A program made the translations under genes and the position numbers. Below the pieces are notes generated by a model, which did no database searches, was not told where the DNA came from, and worked only from the letters and a program-made list of their open reading frames with translations. From Aureimonas populi (GTDB taxonomy: Bacteria; Pseudomonadota; Alphaproteobacteria; Rhizobiales; Rhizobiaceae), in contig NZ_CP072611.1 of NCBI RefSeq assembly GCF_017815515.1, positions 2,666,001 to 2,730,000 on the forward strand: a stretch of 64,000 nt of DNA, written 5' to 3'. The first letter of the stretch is position 1. Every line of letters starts with the position of its first letter. Shown here in pieces: positions 8,539-19,321 of the stretch.

Positions 8539-9327
8539 ATGATTACACGGCTTCAATGGCGCCATGTCGGCTTCGTCCCGCTCCTCCTTGCCGGCTCGGC
8601 TACAGCTTTTGCCGTTCCGCTCGCGCCGCACAAGGCCATTTACGACCTTTCCCTCTCTTCCCAGACGGAAGACCTCGTCAGCGTCGAGGGTCGGATCGCC
8701 ATGGATCTGACCATGGAAACCTGCGGGCGCTACGATCTGGACTATCGTTTCGTCGCCCGCTTCGGGCAGGAGGGCGAGCAGACGCTCACCGACCAGAGGA
8801 CGCGGGCGAGCGAGGCCGCGGACGGAGCGAGCTTCGAGTTCGAGACCTATACCTATGTGGACGGGGCGGAGCAGAATCGGATCCAGGGAACGGCACAGAC
8901 CCGCGACGAGCGCACGCAAGTCCAGATGGCGCTGCCGGTGGAGCGGGGATTCGAGTTGCCGCCCGCCTATTTTCCCCTCGGCCATACCGCCGCTTTGATC
9001 CGCAAGGCGATGCAGGGCGAGCGCATCGTGCAGATGAATCTGTTCGACGGGGATGACCAGGGCGACAAGGAGTTGACGACGACGGCGATCCTCTCGCCCC
9101 TCGGCGCCTCGCAGGCCGCCGGGTTCGAGGGGCTGCGCGGCTGGCGGGTCGACGAATCCTACTTCAACGCCGATTCCGATGCCGACGGCCTGCCGATTTT
9201 CCACACCCGGTACACCCTGTACGAAAACGGCGTAACGGACGAAATCTACATGGATTTCGGGGAGTACGCGCTGGAGGGATCGCTCAGCGAACTCACGCTG
9301 GGCGCCATGCCGGCGGGCTGTCGCTGA
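8539..9327 (+). CDS. eipB: EipB-like periplasmic envelope integrity protein (DUF1849)
   Basis: This 262-residue protein has an N-terminal signal peptide (hydrophobic to about residue 24, ending AFA) and then APHKAIYDLSL, the typical start of the DUF1849/EipB beta-spiral protein described in Brucella. Two cysteines remain in the mature protein: one in METCGRYDL and one at the extreme C-terminus (PAGCR). This matches the known conserved disulfide that closes the EipB structure. The role in Brucella is envelope stability. The start ATG 8539 follows GAGGGG with good spacing. It stands alone between the divergent ridA and rpsB. Assignment rests on motif recognition, not a search. Confidence 0.8.
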   Translation: MITRLQWRHVGFVPLLLAGSATAFAVPLAPHKAIYDLSLSSQTEDLVSVEGRIAMDLTMETCGRYDLDYRFVARFGQEGEQTLTDQRTRASEAADGASFEFETYTYVDGAEQNRIQGTAQTRDERTQVQMALPVERGFELPPAYFPLGHTAALIRKAMQGERIVQMNLFDGDDQGDKELTTTAILSPLGASQAAGFEGLRGWRVDESYFNADSDADGLPIFHTRYTLYENGVTDEIYMDFGEYALEGSLSELTLGAMPAGCR

Positions 9328-9480
9328 GGGCGGCGGCACTTGCCAAGCGGGCCCTTCTTGTGTAAGGGCCGGCACATTCCACACACGGGATTTGGGATTT
9401 CGCCAGGCGGTGAACTCCCTCCGGTGGCGGCCTGGCCGCTTGCGTTCCGTGGAGGCTCAAACCGGTCAAGGACGATTCCA

Positions 9481-10287
9481 ATGGCTCTGCCTGATTATTC
9501 CATGCGCCAGCTTCTCGAGGCGGGCGTGCACTTCGGCCACCAGACCCACCGCTGGAACCCGAAGATGGCGCCCTATATCTTCGGTGCACGCAACAACATC
9601 CACATTCTCGACCTCGCCCAGACGGTGCCGATGCTTCATCGCGCGCTTCAGGCTGTGTCCGATTCCGTCGCGCGCGGTGGCCGCGTGCTCTTCGTGGGCA
9701 CCAAGCGGCAGGCGTCCGAGATCGTCGCGGATGCGGCGAACCGTTCGGCGCAGTATTATGTCAACGCCCGTTGGCTCGGCGGCATGCTGACCAACTGGAA
9801 GACCATCTCCAACTCGATCCAGCGCCTGCGCAAGCTGGACGAGTTGCTGGCCGGCGATGCCCAGGGCTTCACCAAGAAGGAGCGCCTGACGCTGCAGCGC
9901 GAGCGCGACAAGCTGGACCGTGCGCTCGGCGGCATCAAGGACATGGGCGGCGTGCCGGACATGATCTTCATCATCGACACCAACAAGGAGTCGATCGCGA
10001 TCGAGGAGGCCAAGCGCCTCGGCATTCCGGTCGTCGCGGTGGTGGACTCGAACTGCAACCCCGACCCGATCGACTACCCGATCCCGGGCAATGACGACGC
10101 GGCTCGCGCCATCTCGCTCTATTGCGACCTGATCGCCCGTGCGGCGGTCGACGGCATCGCCCGCCAGCAGGGCGACATGGGCGTCGATATCGGTGCGCTG
10201 GAAGAAGCGCCGGTCGAGGCGGCCCTTGAGGAGGGCGAGGCTCCCGAGGCGACGGCAGAGGGTGACGCGCAGTCCGCCGCGGCCTGA
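9481..10287 (+). CDS. rpsB: 30S ribosomal protein S2
   Basis: S2 joins the small ribosomal subunit late in assembly. The 268-residue product starts [29 protein letters not shown], an unmistakable S2 N-terminus, with the [10 protein letters not shown] and [20 protein letters not shown] C-terminal region (here [20 protein letters not shown]). An acidic Glu/Ala-rich tail of about 30 residues follows, as in other alphaproteobacteria. It heads the rpsB-tsf-pyrH-frr cluster. The 153-base leader holds a 7-bp perfect inverted repeat (9350-9356/9364-9370), which could be an RNA leader element. Confidence 0.98.
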   Translation: MALPDYSMRQLLEAGVHFGHQTHRWNPKMAPYIFGARNNIHILDLAQTVPMLHRALQAVSDSVARGGRVLFVGTKRQASEIVADAANRSAQYYVNARWLGGMLTNWKTISNSIQRLRKLDELLAGDAQGFTKKERLTLQRERDKLDRALGGIKDMGGVPDMIFIIDTNKESIAIEEAKRLGIPVVAVVDSNCNPDPIDYPIPGNDDAARAISLYCDLIARAAVDGIARQQGDMGVDIGALEEAPVEAALEEGEAPEATAEGDAQSAAA

Positions 10288-10314
10288 CGCATCCAGCCTG
10301 CCAGAGTTCCATTC

Positions 10315-10343
10315 GACGGCGCCGGTAGCCCGGCGCCGTCCTT
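10315..10343 (+). terminator. Strong hairpin between rpsB and tsf
   Basis: An 11-bp perfect GC-rich stem (10315-10325 against 10330-10340, 4-base loop) is followed by CTTTC. The T-run is short, so it may act as a partial terminator or attenuator, or as a 3' stabilising structure, between rpsB and tsf. Confidence 0.6.
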
Positions 10344-10407
10344 TCGGCGCAAGGCTCTCCCGCAAGGGGAGCATTGCGCCTGCTTTTTTGATCAAAAGGG
10401 CCTATCC

Positions 10408-11334
10408 ATGACGATTTCCGCCTCCATGGTGAAGGAACTGCGCGAGAAGACCGGCGCAGGGATGATGGACTGCAAGACTGCGCTGGCCGAGACCAACGGC
10501 GACATGGAAGCGGCCATCGACTGGCTGCGCGCAAAGGGCATCGCGAAGGCCGACAAGAAGTCGGGCCGCACGGCGGCCGAGGGCCTGGTGGCCGTTGCCT
10601 CCGCCGGCACCAAGGCCATCGTCGTGGAAGTGAATTCCGAGACCGACTTCGTCGCCCGCAACGATGCTTTCCAGGCACTGGTGCGTGAGATTGCCGAGGC
10701 GGGCCTTGCGACGGACGGCACGGTCGAGGCTGTCGGTGCGGCGACGCATTCCGGCAGCGGCAAGCCTGTGGTCGATACCATCAAGGACGCCATCGCGACG
10801 ATCGGCGAGAACATGAGCCTGCGCCGCTCGGCCATGTTGTCGGTCGGGCAGGGCGCGGTCGCGACCTACGTGCACAACCAGGTTGCCGAGGGTCTGGGCA
10901 AGATGGGCGTGCTCGTGGCGCTGGAATCGGCTGGCGACGCGGCTGCCCTTGTGGCTTTCGGCCGCCAGGTCGCGATGCATGTCGCGGCGACGAACCCGCT
11001 GGCACTGACCGATTCGCAGATCGACGCGGCGACGGTCGAGCGCGAGAAGGCCGTCTTCTCCGAGCAGGCCCGCCAGTCCGGCAAGCCCGAAAACATCATC
11101 GAGAAGATGGTGGAGGGCCGTATGCGTAAGTTCTACGAGGAGGTCGTGCTCCTGAAGCAGAACTTCGTCCTCAATCCCGACCTGACCGTCGAGAAGGCGT
11201 TGCAGGAAGCGGAGAAGGATTTTGGCGCTCCGGCCAAGATCGTCGGCTTCGCCCGCTTCGCGCTGGGTGAGGGCATCGAGCGCGAGGAAAGCGACTTCGC
11301 GGCAGAGGTCGCGGCGGCCGCCGGCAAGAAGTAA
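10408..11334 (+). CDS. tsf: Elongation factor Ts
   Basis: EF-Ts is the nucleotide exchange factor of EF-Tu. The 308-residue product begins with [26 protein letters not shown], the conserved UBA-like N-terminal domain, then the SETDFVARN motif that contacts EF-Tu (the TDFVA residues insert near the Tu magnesium site). The N-domain, core and coiled-coil regions are all present and length is normal. It lies between two strong hairpins (10315 and 11373), so its level may be set apart from rpsB and pyrH. Confidence 0.98.
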   Translation: MTISASMVKELREKTGAGMMDCKTALAETNGDMEAAIDWLRAKGIAKADKKSGRTAAEGLVAVASAGTKAIVVEVNSETDFVARNDAFQALVREIAEAGLATDGTVEAVGAATHSGSGKPVVDTIKDAIATIGENMSLRRSAMLSVGQGAVATYVHNQVAEGLGKMGVLVALESAGDAAALVAFGRQVAMHVAATNPLALTDSQIDAATVEREKAVFSEQARQSGKPENIIEKMVEGRMRKFYEEVVLLKQNFVLNPDLTVEKALQEAEKDFGAPAKIVGFARFALGEGIEREESDFAAEVAAAAGKK

Positions 11335-11372
11335 GGCGAGGGGCGCGCTTGCGCCCATCAACGGACGATGCG

Positions 11373-11403
11373 GGGCGTTCGCTTGAGAAGCGAGCGCCCT
11401 TGC
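11373..11403 (+). terminator. Hairpin terminator or attenuator after tsf
   Basis: A 12-bp stem with one wobble (11373-11384 against 11388-11399, loop GAG) is followed by TTGCTGT. It lies 39 bases after the tsf stop and 40 before pyrH. A second smaller GC stem (GGGCGC/GCGCCC) starts at 11341. Confidence 0.6.
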
Positions 11404-11438
11404 TGTATCGCGTGTCCGGCATCAACATAGGTGAATCG

Positions 11439-12158
11439 ATGGCAGGCGACCTGCGCTTCAAGCGCGTGCTCTTGAAGGTCTCGGGCGAAGCGCTGATGGG
11501 CGCGCAAGGTTTCGGCATCGACGTGGCCGTGGCCGACCGGATCGCATCCGACATCGGCGAGGCGCGTCGGCTCGGTGTGGATATTTCCATCGTGATCGGC
11601 GGGGGCAACATCTTTCGCGGCGTGGCCGTCGCCTCGAAGGGCGGCGACCGCGTGACGGGCGACCAGATGGGGATGCTGGCGACCGTCATCAACGCCCTGG
11701 CCCTGCGCACCTCCCTGGCCAAGATAGGCATCGACGCCGTCGTGCTCTCGGCCGTCGCCATGCCGGAGATTTGCGAAAGCTTCTCTCAGCTCGTCGCGCT
11801 GGCACATGCTGAGAAGGGCCGCGTCGTCATCTTTGCGGGCGGCACCGGAAACCCGTTCTTCACCACCGATTCCGCCGCCGCCCTGCGCGCCGCGGAGATG
11901 GGCGTGGACGCGCTTTTCAAGGGCACGCAGGTGGACGGCATCTATAGCGCCGACCCCAAGCAAGACGCGAGCGCGACCCGGTATGAGCGGCTGACGCATG
12001 ACGATGTCCTTCGCCAGGGCCTTGCCGTCATGGATGTAGCCGCCGTGGCCCTTGCCCGCGAAAACAAGATACCGATCGTCGTCTTCTCCATCCATGAGGA
12101 AGGCGAATTCGGGCGCATCCTCTCCGGGGGCGGGCGCTCGACGATCGTCTCAGACTGA
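11439..12158 (+). CDS. pyrH: UMP kinase
   Basis: PyrH phosphorylates UMP to UDP in pyrimidine nucleotide synthesis. The 239-residue product has the amino-acid-kinase fold: VLLKVSGEALMG near the N-terminus, IVIGGGNIFRG, and the nucleotide-binding GGTGNPFFTTDSAAALRAAEM and DGIYSADPK motifs. The start ATG 11439 has AGGTGA upstream at good spacing; the open frame 90 bases further up was rejected as non-conserved. It is followed 24 bases later by frr. Confidence 0.98.
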   Translation: MAGDLRFKRVLLKVSGEALMGAQGFGIDVAVADRIASDIGEARRLGVDISIVIGGGNIFRGVAVASKGGDRVTGDQMGMLATVINALALRTSLAKIGIDAVVLSAVAMPEICESFSQLVALAHAEKGRVVIFAGGTGNPFFTTDSAAALRAAEMGVDALFKGTQVDGIYSADPKQDASATRYERLTHDDVLRQGLAVMDVAAVALARENKIPIVVFSIHEEGEFGRILSGGGRSTIVSD

Positions 12159-12182
12159 ACGAGAACGGATAAGGACCCCGTC

Positions 12183-12740
12183 ATGGCCTCAATCGACCTC
12201 AACGAGCTCAAGCGCCGGATGGAAGGCGCGATCACGTCGTTCAAGGGCGACCTCGCCGGTCTGCGCACCGGCCGCGCCTCGGCCAGCCTTCTCGACCCCA
12301 TCACGGTGGACGCCTACGGCTCGCAGATGTCGATCAGCCAGGTCGCCAACATCTCGGTGCCCGAAGCGCGTATGCTCTCTGTCTCCGTCTGGGACAAGTC
12401 GATGGTCGGGGCCGTCGAGCGCGCCATCCGCGATTCCAATCTTGGTCTCAGCCCGGTGTCGGACGGCACGACGCTGCGCATTTCCTTGCCGGAGTTGAAC
12501 GAGCAGCGCCGCAAGGAGCTCGTCAAGGTTGCGCACCAATATGGCGAGAGCGCGCGTGTCGCGGCGCGCCATGTGCGGCGCGACGGCATGGACGCTTTGA
12601 AGAAAATGGAGAAAGATGGCGACCTCGGCCAGGACGAGAGCCGCCAGACTGCCGACAAGGTTCAGAAGATGACCGACGAGACCATCGCCGAGATCGACAA
12701 GATGCTTGCCGTCAAGGAAGCTGAAATCATGCAGGTATAG
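12183..12740 (+). CDS. frr: Ribosome recycling factor
   Basis: RRF splits the post-termination ribosome together with EF-G. The 185-residue length is exactly that of the family. Conserved motifs seen are [21 protein letters not shown], the [15 protein letters not shown] segment, and the three-helix-bundle region [33 protein letters not shown]. It is cotranscribed with pyrH judging by the 24-base gap. Confidence 0.98.
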   Translation: MASIDLNELKRRMEGAITSFKGDLAGLRTGRASASLLDPITVDAYGSQMSISQVANISVPEARMLSVSVWDKSMVGAVERAIRDSNLGLSPVSDGTTLRISLPELNEQRRKELVKVAHQYGESARVAARHVRRDGMDALKKMEKDGDLGQDESRQTADKVQKMTDETIAEIDKMLAVKEAEIMQV

Positions 12741-12785
12741 GCTCGCGAACGACAGGCGGCAGGCCGGCTTCGAGGGCAATATATC

Positions 12786-13502
12786 GTGCGACAACCCCGA
12801 CACGTGGCGATCATCATGGACGGCAACGGCCGCTGGGCCGAGGCCCGTGGTCTGCCGCGCGCCGCCGGCCACCGCCGCGGCGTCGAGGCCGTGCGCGAGG
12901 CCGTGCGCGCGGCCGGGGAATTCGGCATTTCCTATCTGACGCTGTTCGCCTTTTCTTCGGAAAACTGGAGCCGGCCGGCCGAAGAGGTCCGCGACCTCAT
13001 GGGCCTCCTGAAGCTCTTCATACGGCGCGATCTGGCCGAACTTCACCGCGAGGGGGTGCAGGTGCGCGTCATCGGGGCGCGGGAAAATCTGGCCCCCGAC
13101 ATCCGTTCTCTGTTGGAGGAGGCGGAGAACCTGACGCGGGACAACACCCGCATGACGGTCGTCATCGCTTTCAACTACGGTGCCCGGGACGAGGTGGCGC
13201 GGGCAGTCCGGCGCATTGCGGAAAAGGTCGCGAGCGGTGATGTGTCGATTGAATCGCTCGGACCCGAAACGCTCGACGAGCATCTCGACACGGCGGGAAT
13301 CCCGGACCCGGACCTGATCATCCGCACCAGCGGCGAACTGCGCCTTTCCAATTTCCTTCTTTGGCAGGCGGCCTACTCGGAGTTCGCCTTCCTCACATGT
13401 CTGTGGCCCGACTTCGACCGCAAGGCCTTCCGCGAGGCACTTGACGACTACGGCACGCGCGAACGCCGCTTCGGTGGCCTTTCGCGCGACATCGCTTCCT
13501 GA
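12786..13502 (+). CDS. uppS: Isoprenyl transferase (undecaprenyl diphosphate synthase)
   Basis: UppS condenses isopentenyl diphosphate with farnesyl diphosphate to make the C55 carrier for peptidoglycan and O-antigen. The 238-residue protein has the signature [13 protein letters not shown] with catalytic Asp12, the [16 protein letters not shown] helix, SSENWSRP, and [23 protein letters not shown] near the end. The start is GTG at 12786. It is 6 bases ahead of cdsA, so both lipid enzymes are probably made from one message. Confidence 0.97.
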   Translation: MRQPRHVAIIMDGNGRWAEARGLPRAAGHRRGVEAVREAVRAAGEFGISYLTLFAFSSENWSRPAEEVRDLMGLLKLFIRRDLAELHREGVQVRVIGARENLAPDIRSLLEEAENLTRDNTRMTVVIAFNYGARDEVARAVRRIAEKVASGDVSIESLGPETLDEHLDTAGIPDPDLIIRTSGELRLSNFLLWQAAYSEFAFLTCLWPDFDRKAFREALDDYGTRERRFGGLSRDIAS

Positions 13503-13508
13503 TCCGGA

Positions 13509-14360
13509 ATGGGTCTGGGCATCGGAAGAATCGTCGCGACGCAATCCTGGAGCGACCTGAAGTCGCGTCTGATCTCGGCGGTGATCCTCGGCCTGTTCGT
13601 GCTGGCCATCGCCTTGCTCGGAGGCTGGCCGTTCCGCGTGCTCTGCTGCGTGGCCTCGGTCATTGTCTTCGACGAATGGGCGCGGATGACGCGCGCCAAG
13701 CGCGCCGGCCCGATCTATATCTTCGCCCGGCGCGCGCTCCTGGCCGCCCTTCTGGCGTTCCTGCTTGGCTTCGAGCTGGTCTCGCTCGTCATCGTGCTGG
13801 CCGCCCTTGTCTTCATCGTGGTCATCGACCGGAACGAACGCAAGGCGGATTGGGTGGCAGGAGGCCTTGTCTATTCCGCCGCTGCCGGCCTGGCGCCGGG
13901 GATCCTTCGCGGGGACGACATCGAGGGGCTTGCCGCGCTCGGTCTGGTGATCGGCGTTGTCTGGGCGACGGACATCTTCGCCTACTTCTTCGGTCGCACC
14001 TTCGGTGGTCCGAAGCTGATGCCGCTCGTCTCCCCCAAGAAGACGATGTCCGGCGCACTCGGCGGCCTCGCGGCGGGCGTCGCCTTCGGCTGGCTTTACA
14101 GCTATCTCGTGGCCGGCGACGTGACCTTCTGGATTCTCGTTTTGTCGGCGCTGCTGTCCGTTGTCGGGCAGGCGGGCGACCTTTTCGAGTCTTGGGTCAA
14201 GCGGCGTTTCGGCGTAAAGGATTCGGGTCGCCTGATCCCGGGCCATGGCGGCTTGATGGACCGGATCGATGCGCTGATCGTGGCGACGGCCTCGCTATGG
14301 CTGGTCGCCCTGCTGTCGCGCGGCCTCGACGAGCCGGCGCTCGCCATTTTTTCGCTCTAG
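13509..14360 (+). CDS. cdsA: Phosphatidate cytidylyltransferase
   Basis: CdsA makes CDP-diacylglycerol from phosphatidate and CTP, the branch point of phospholipid synthesis, in the inner membrane. The 283-residue protein is a run of hydrophobic helices and ends with the family signature LLSVVGQAGDLFESWVKRRFGVKDSGRLIPGHGGLMDRIDAL, in which the Asp residues bind the metal ion. The start ATG 13509 is 6 bases after uppS. An alternative later start would lose the first charged residues. Confidence 0.96.
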   Translation: MGLGIGRIVATQSWSDLKSRLISAVILGLFVLAIALLGGWPFRVLCCVASVIVFDEWARMTRAKRAGPIYIFARRALLAALLAFLLGFELVSLVIVLAALVFIVVIDRNERKADWVAGGLVYSAAAGLAPGILRGDDIEGLAALGLVIGVVWATDIFAYFFGRTFGGPKLMPLVSPKKTMSGALGGLAAGVAFGWLYSYLVAGDVTFWILVLSALLSVVGQAGDLFESWVKRRFGVKDSGRLIPGHGGLMDRIDALIVATASLWLVALLSRGLDEPALAIFSL

Positions 14361-14434
14361 AGGCGGCCGCAGAATAGAAATGCGCCGGGGTTCGGCGGGC
14401 CCGCTGGCTCGGCGTTATTGAAGGACGAATGGTA

Positions 14435-15577
14435 ATGGATTTCATCGGCGCGCTCGGCGACGGTATCTGGAGCACGGCCATCGGCACGATCCTGCCATTC
14501 CTCTTCGTCCTGACAGTCATCGTCTTCTTCCACGAACTCGGCCACTATCTGGTGGGGCGCTGGAGCGGCATTCGCATCATGGCCTTTTCGGTCGGATTCG
14601 GGCCCGAGATTCTCGGCTTCAACGATCGTCACGGAACGCGCTGGAAGCTGTGCGCCATACCGCTCGGCGGTTATGTCAAATTCCTGGGAGACGAGAACGC
14701 GGCGAGCGTGCCCGACCAGGCGGCCATCGGGCGAATGTCGCCCGCCGAGCGTGCCGGCGCGTTCCACACTGCCAGCCTGCCGCGTCGGGCCGCTACCGTT
14801 GCGGCGGGGCCGGTCGCCAATTTCATCCTGGCCATCGCGATCTTCGCCGGTGTTGCCTATGTGAACGGCCGCGTGGTCGGCGATCCGGTGGTCGCGGAGG
14901 TGCAGGCGGACTCGCCTGCTGCACAGGCAGGGCTCATGCCCGGCGACCGGATCCTGGCGGCGGACGGCCAGACGATTGCCTATTTCTCGGACTTCCAGCG
15001 TCATGTCTCCACGCGCGCCAACATCCCCATCGCCGTCACGGTCGAGCGGAACGGGAGCCCTGTCGAACTGACGGTCACGCCCGAAGAGCGGACGCAGACG
15101 GACAATTTCGGCAATGAATTCCAGGTCCCGGTCATCGGTGTCGTTGCCAACGACGCCTCTTCGTCCTTCCGCGTCGAGGAGCTTTCGCTGGGCCAGTCCC
15201 TGGCCTTCGGAGCGTCCCAGACATGGTTCGTCACCGAGCGGACTGTGCATTTCATCGGGGGGATTTTCACTGGTTCCCAACCGAGCGACCAGATCGGCGG
15301 GCCCATCCGTATCGCGCAGATTTCCGGCCAGGCGGCGACCATGGGCTTTGCCCCGCTGCTGAACCTTGCGGCTCTCCTGTCGATCTCCATCGGCCTGCTC
15401 AACCTCCTGCCGATTCCGATGCTGGACGGCGGCCATCTCCTTTTCTACGCCGCCGAAGCGGTGCGGGGGCGCCCGCTCAGCGAGCGCGTTCAGGAAATCG
15501 GATTCAGGATCGGTCTCGCCTTGGTGATGGGTCTCATGATATTCGCCTTCTGGAACGATCTTTCGAGTCTCACCTGA
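14435..15577 (+). CDS. rseP: RseP site-2 membrane metalloprotease
   Basis: RseP cuts transmembrane anti-sigma factors and leftover signal peptides inside the inner membrane. The 380-residue protein has the zinc motif HELGH (His33, Glu34, His37) in the first membrane helix, a central PDZ domain (about 120-200, around VAEVQADSPAAQAGLMPGDRI) and the late LLPIPMLDGGHLLFY helix with the third metal ligand Asp. ATG at 14435 was preferred over ATG 14429 because AAGGA lies 8 bases before the former and only 2 before the latter. It precedes bamA, the standard order for envelope-stress genes. Confidence 0.95.
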   Translation: MDFIGALGDGIWSTAIGTILPFLFVLTVIVFFHELGHYLVGRWSGIRIMAFSVGFGPEILGFNDRHGTRWKLCAIPLGGYVKFLGDENAASVPDQAAIGRMSPAERAGAFHTASLPRRAATVAAGPVANFILAIAIFAGVAYVNGRVVGDPVVAEVQADSPAAQAGLMPGDRILAADGQTIAYFSDFQRHVSTRANIPIAVTVERNGSPVELTVTPEERTQTDNFGNEFQVPVIGVVANDASSSFRVEELSLGQSLAFGASQTWFVTERTVHFIGGIFTGSQPSDQIGGPIRIAQISGQAATMGFAPLLNLAALLSISIGLLNLLPIPMLDGGHLLFYAAEAVRGRPLSERVQEIGFRIGLALVMGLMIFAFWNDLSSLT

Positions 15578-15785
15578 GGCTTGGGGGGTGAGGGGGTTCG
15601 CCGAGGGGATTTGCGAAATATTAACCATACGGCCGGGCGGCGTGTCCCCCGGGCAACGGTTTTCCGAATCCTAAAGGGATTTGGTGCAGTTTGGTTGAAC
15701 GCGGTCGCAAAGCCGATACAAGGCAAGGGTCGGGTTGCTGGCTCCTGCCTCTCCTGGCGAGTGCAAGATAAGGTGGTGTAAGCCT

Positions 15786-18200
15786 ATGAAGGCTGGTTCG
15801 AAGCTCCTCGGTGCCCTGTCGGCGGCGGCTCTATCCTCGACGGTTCTGGCGGTGTCGGCGGTCGGCCTTCCGGTCGTGATGGCTGGTCCCGCCCAGGCGC
15901 AGGCAGTCAGCAACATCCAGGTGCGCGGCAATCAGCGCGTCGAGGCGGACACGATCCGCAGCCTCGTGCAGGTCAGCCCTGGTCAGAATGTCGGCGCCGC
16001 CGAGGTTGATGCAGCCGTCACCCGCCTTTTCGCGACCGGCCTCTTCTCCGATGTGCGCATCAGCCGCTCCGGCGGCACGCTGCTGGTCGAGGTCGACGAG
16101 AACCAGATCGTCAACGACGTCGTCTTCGAGGGCAACCGCCGGATTCGCGACGAGCAGCTCAGCGCAACGGTCCAGACCTCGGCGCGCGCGGCCTACAACG
16201 CCTCGACCGCCCAGGCCGACGTGGAGGCCATCCGCGCCGCCTATACGCGCGTCGGCCGGAGTGATGCGGTCGTGTCCGTCCAGACCGTTCCAGTGGAGAA
16301 CAATCGCGTCAACGTGGTCTTCACGGTGAATGAGGGTGACCGGACGCGCATCGAGCAGATCAATTTCGTAGGCAACAACGCCTTCGGTGACGGGCGCCTG
16401 AAGGAAGTCATCGCGCTTCGCGAGACGGGTATTCTCGGCTTCCTTCAGAGGAGCGACATCTACGACGAGGAGCGGCTGCGTGCGGATGAGGAGACGCTGC
16501 GGCGCTTCTATTACAACCGCGGCTTCGCCGACTTCCGCATCGTCTCTTCGGTCGCCGAGCTCGACGAGGGGCGCAACCAGTACTTCATCACCATCACGGT
16601 GGAGGAGGGTGAGCGTTACGCCTTCGGCAACATCAATATCGATTCGACCGTTCCGGGCATTGATGGCGAGGCGCTGCGCAGCGAGCTGGAGACCCGTCAG
16701 GGCGACACCTACAGCGCCGAGAAGGTGGAGGACACGCTCGTCAACCTGACGAACGCGGTCGCCGCGCAGGGCTATGCCTTCGCGCAAGTGACGCCGCGCG
16801 GCAATCGCGACTTCTCCTCCAACACCATTTCCATCGACTACGTCATCGACCAGGGGCCGCGCGCCTATGTCGAGCGGATCGAGATTCGCGGCAATACCAA
16901 GACGCGCGACTACGTCATCCGGCGCGAGTTCGACGTGTCGGAAGGCGACGCCTTCAATCAGGTGCTTATCCAGCGCGCTCGCCAGCGCCTTGAGGCGTTG
17001 CGCTTCTTCGAGCGCGTGAACGTCTCGACCGCGCCGGGTTCGGAGCCGGACCGCGTGGTGGTGATCGTCCAGGTGGCCGAGCAGGCGACCGGCGAATTCT
17101 CCGTGGGCGGCGGCTATACGACGGGCGGCGAGAACTCCGGGCCGGTCGCGGAAGTCAGCGTGACCGAGCGCAATTTCCTCGGTCGCGGTCAGTTCGTTCG
17201 CGTCTCGGCCGGGTTCGGCGAGGAGACCCGTAGTTATGGTCTCTCCTTCACGGAGCCATATTTCCTTGGTCGCCGTCTGGCTGCCGGTTTCGATATCTAC
17301 CACTCGCAGAACACGTCGGGCTCGTATGATATCGAGCGCACGGGCGGCTCGCTGCGGATCGCCGCGCCGATCACGAACGATCTGACGGCGCAGTTCGCCT
17401 ATAACTACAAGGAAGAGACGTTCGGCGACGATACGGGCGTGACCCGCCTGGATCCGGTTAGCGGCAACCCGTTCCTCAGCACCTGCGGAAACCCGGACCC
17501 GAACGGGACGACCGGTTGGGGTGCTCCGCTCTTCACGGCCTCGCCCATCATCAACGAGGCGATCTGTGACAGCCCTTATACGACGTCGTCGGTCTCCTAC
17601 GCGCTGACCTACAACACGCTCGACAACCAGAACGACCCGCGCGAGGGCTTCTTCGTCCAGGCCGGGCAGGAGATCGCGGGTCTCGGCGGTGATGCGGAGT
17701 TCCTTCGCTCCACCGCTCGCGCCTCGATGTTCAGCCTCCTTTCGGAGGAGTACGACCTCATCGGCCAGCTTTCGGGCGGCGCCGGCAATGTGACGGCGCT
17801 GGGCGGCGACCTGCGTGTCTTCGACAATTTCTTCAAGGGCCAGGATATCGTTCGCGGCTTCAGGTACCAGGGTATCGGGCCCCGCCAGAACGGCGTGGCT
17901 CTTGGTGGCGAGAACTATGTGAACGCCAGCGCCGAGGTGACCTTCCCGCTGCCGCTGGTCTCTCGTGACTTCGGCTTCCGCGGTGCAGCCTTCGCCGATG
18001 CGGGCTCTCTCTGGGGCGTTGAGGACTCATCGCTCGAAGGCATTCAGGGCGACGACTTCGCATTGCGCGCTTCCGCTGGTGTCGGCCTGATCTGGGCCTC
18101 GCCCTTCGGCCCGCTTCGCGTGAACTATGCCGTGCCGCTGGCCGAAGAGGATTTCGACCGGACGCAGGAGTTCTCGTTCGGCTTCTCCTCGCGCTTCTGA
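15786..18200 (+). CDS. bamA: BamA outer membrane protein assembly factor
   Basis: BamA is the core of the BAM complex that inserts beta-barrel proteins into the outer membrane. The 804-residue product has a long signal peptide ending AQA (about residue 40), five POTRA domains (from [19 protein letters not shown] to about residue 420), and a 16-strand barrel whose lid carries the VRGF-type motif (here [13 protein letters not shown]). The last residue is Phe (GFSSRF), the outer-membrane C-terminal signal. The 208-base leader contains TTAACCAT at 15621-15628, a CtrA half-site-like string. The start at 15786 puts the signal peptide in normal register. Confidence 0.98.
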   Translation: MKAGSKLLGALSAAALSSTVLAVSAVGLPVVMAGPAQAQAVSNIQVRGNQRVEADTIRSLVQVSPGQNVGAAEVDAAVTRLFATGLFSDVRISRSGGTLLVEVDENQIVNDVVFEGNRRIRDEQLSATVQTSARAAYNASTAQADVEAIRAAYTRVGRSDAVVSVQTVPVENNRVNVVFTVNEGDRTRIEQINFVGNNAFGDGRLKEVIALRETGILGFLQRSDIYDEERLRADEETLRRFYYNRGFADFRIVSSVAELDEGRNQYFITITVEEGERYAFGNINIDSTVPGIDGEALRSELETRQGDTYSAEKVEDTLVNLTNAVAAQGYAFAQVTPRGNRDFSSNTISIDYVIDQGPRAYVERIEIRGNTKTRDYVIRREFDVSEGDAFNQVLIQRARQRLEALRFFERVNVSTAPGSEPDRVVVIVQVAEQATGEFSVGGGYTTGGENSGPVAEVSVTERNFLGRGQFVRVSAGFGEETRSYGLSFTEPYFLGRRLAAGFDIYHSQNTSGSYDIERTGGSLRIAAPITNDLTAQFAYNYKEETFGDDTGVTRLDPVSGNPFLSTCGNPDPNGTTGWGAPLFTASPIINEAICDSPYTTSSVSYALTYNTLDNQNDPREGFFVQAGQEIAGLGGDAEFLRSTARASMFSLLSEEYDLIGQLSGGAGNVTALGGDLRVFDNFFKGQDIVRGFRYQGIGPRQNGVALGGENYVNASAEVTFPLPLVSRDFGFRGAAFADAGSLWGVEDSSLEGIQGDDFALRASAGVGLIWASPFGPLRVNYAVPLAEEDFDRTQEFSFGFSSRF

Positions 18201-18244
18201 TCGAGACGGGCGGGGCGCGGCAAGCGCGCTCCGCCGTCCACAGC

Positions 18245-19321
18245 ATGAGTGAAACATCGTTCTTCACCGGCCGGGGCGGCATGACCCTCGGCGAATTGGC
18301 GACCCTCTGCGAGGCGGAACTGACCCCGATTTCCGAGGCAAGTCGCCTTGTAACCGGGATTGCGCCGCTCGCCTCCGCCCAGGCACGCGATCTCGCCTTC
18401 TTTGACAATCAGCGATATGCCCGGGAGCTGCAGGGCAGCCGTGCCGGTTGCGTCATTGTGGCCGCGCGGCACCTGAAGCTGGTTCCCGAGGCGATGCCTC
18501 GCCTCCTGGCAAACGATGTCCACCGCGTTTTCACGCTGGCCGGGCGCGCACTCTATCCCGATGCTCTCACGCCTGCCAGCCTCAGCGGCGCCAGCGGAAT
18601 TTCGGATCGGGCCTTCGTCCACGACGCCGCTCTCATCGAGGAGGGAGCCGTCGTCGAGCCTTTCGCGACCATCGGTGCCGGGGCGCATATCGGGCGCGGG
18701 ACGATCGTGTCGGGCGGGGCTGTCGTCGGTCCGGGATGCAGGATCGGGCGCGAGTGCCGGATCGGGCCTCAAGTCACGGTGCAGCACGCCTTTCTCGGTA
18801 ACCGCGTGATCGTTCATCCGGGTGTCCAGATCGGCCAGGATGGCTTCGGCTATGCCATCGGCGCGCAGGGCATCCTCAAGTCGGTGCAGATCGGCCGAGT
18901 CGTCATCCAGGACGATGTGGAGATCGGCGCGAACACGACGATCGACCGCGGCGCGGTGCGTGATACCGTGATCGGGGAGGGCACGAAGATCGACAATCAG
19001 GTTCAGATCGCTCACAACGTGACGATCGGGCGTAATTGCATCATCGTTTCCCAAGTGGGCATCGCGGGCAGCGCCACGCTGGGGAACGGCGTTGTCATGG
19101 GCGGGCAAAGCGCCGTCAACGGCCATGTGAAGATCGGAGATGGCGCACAGATCGCCGCGGTGTCGTCCGTCGCGGGCGACGTGCCGGCGGGTGCCCGTTG
19201 GGGCGGCGTGCCGGCGCACCCGGTCCGCGACTGGCTGCGCGAAGTGATGTGGGTTCAGGAGATGGCCAAGAGCGGCCGAAATGCGGGAAAGAAAGATGGA
19301 CGAAGCGACAAAGACGCTTGA
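18245..19321 (+). CDS. lpxD: UDP-3-O-acyl-glucosamine N-acyltransferase
   Basis: LpxD adds the N-linked acyl chain in lipid A synthesis. The 358-residue protein has the uridine-binding N-domain (to about residue 105; [23 protein letters not shown]) and a left-handed beta-helix of hexapeptide repeats. The catalytic region reads [17 protein letters not shown], followed by [30 protein letters not shown], which are family signatures including the active-site His. It lies between bamA and fabZ as in other Proteobacteria; its end overlaps the fabZ start by 26 bases. Confidence 0.97.
   Translation: MSETSFFTGRGGMTLGELATLCEAELTPISEASRLVTGIAPLASAQARDLAFFDNQRYARELQGSRAGCVIVAARHLKLVPEAMPRLLANDVHRVFTLAGRALYPDALTPASLSGASGISDRAFVHDAALIEEGAVVEPFATIGAGAHIGRGTIVSGGAVVGPGCRIGRECRIGPQVTVQHAFLGNRVIVHPGVQIGQDGFGYAIGAQGILKSVQIGRVVIQDDVEIGANTTIDRGAVRDTVIGEGTKIDNQVQIAHNVTIGRNCIIVSQVGIAGSATLGNGVVMGGQSAVNGHVKIGDGAQIAAVSSVAGDVPAGARWGGVPAHPVRDWLREVMWVQEMAKSGRNAGKKDGRSDKDA

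Noticed and set aside
9350..9370. 7-bp inverted repeat upstream of rpsB as a terminator
   Set aside because: No T-run follows; kept only as a possible leader stem of rpsB.
12189..14246. 685-codon antisense open frame over frr, uppS and cdsA
   Set aside because: Covers three real genes on the other strand and has no domain of its own.
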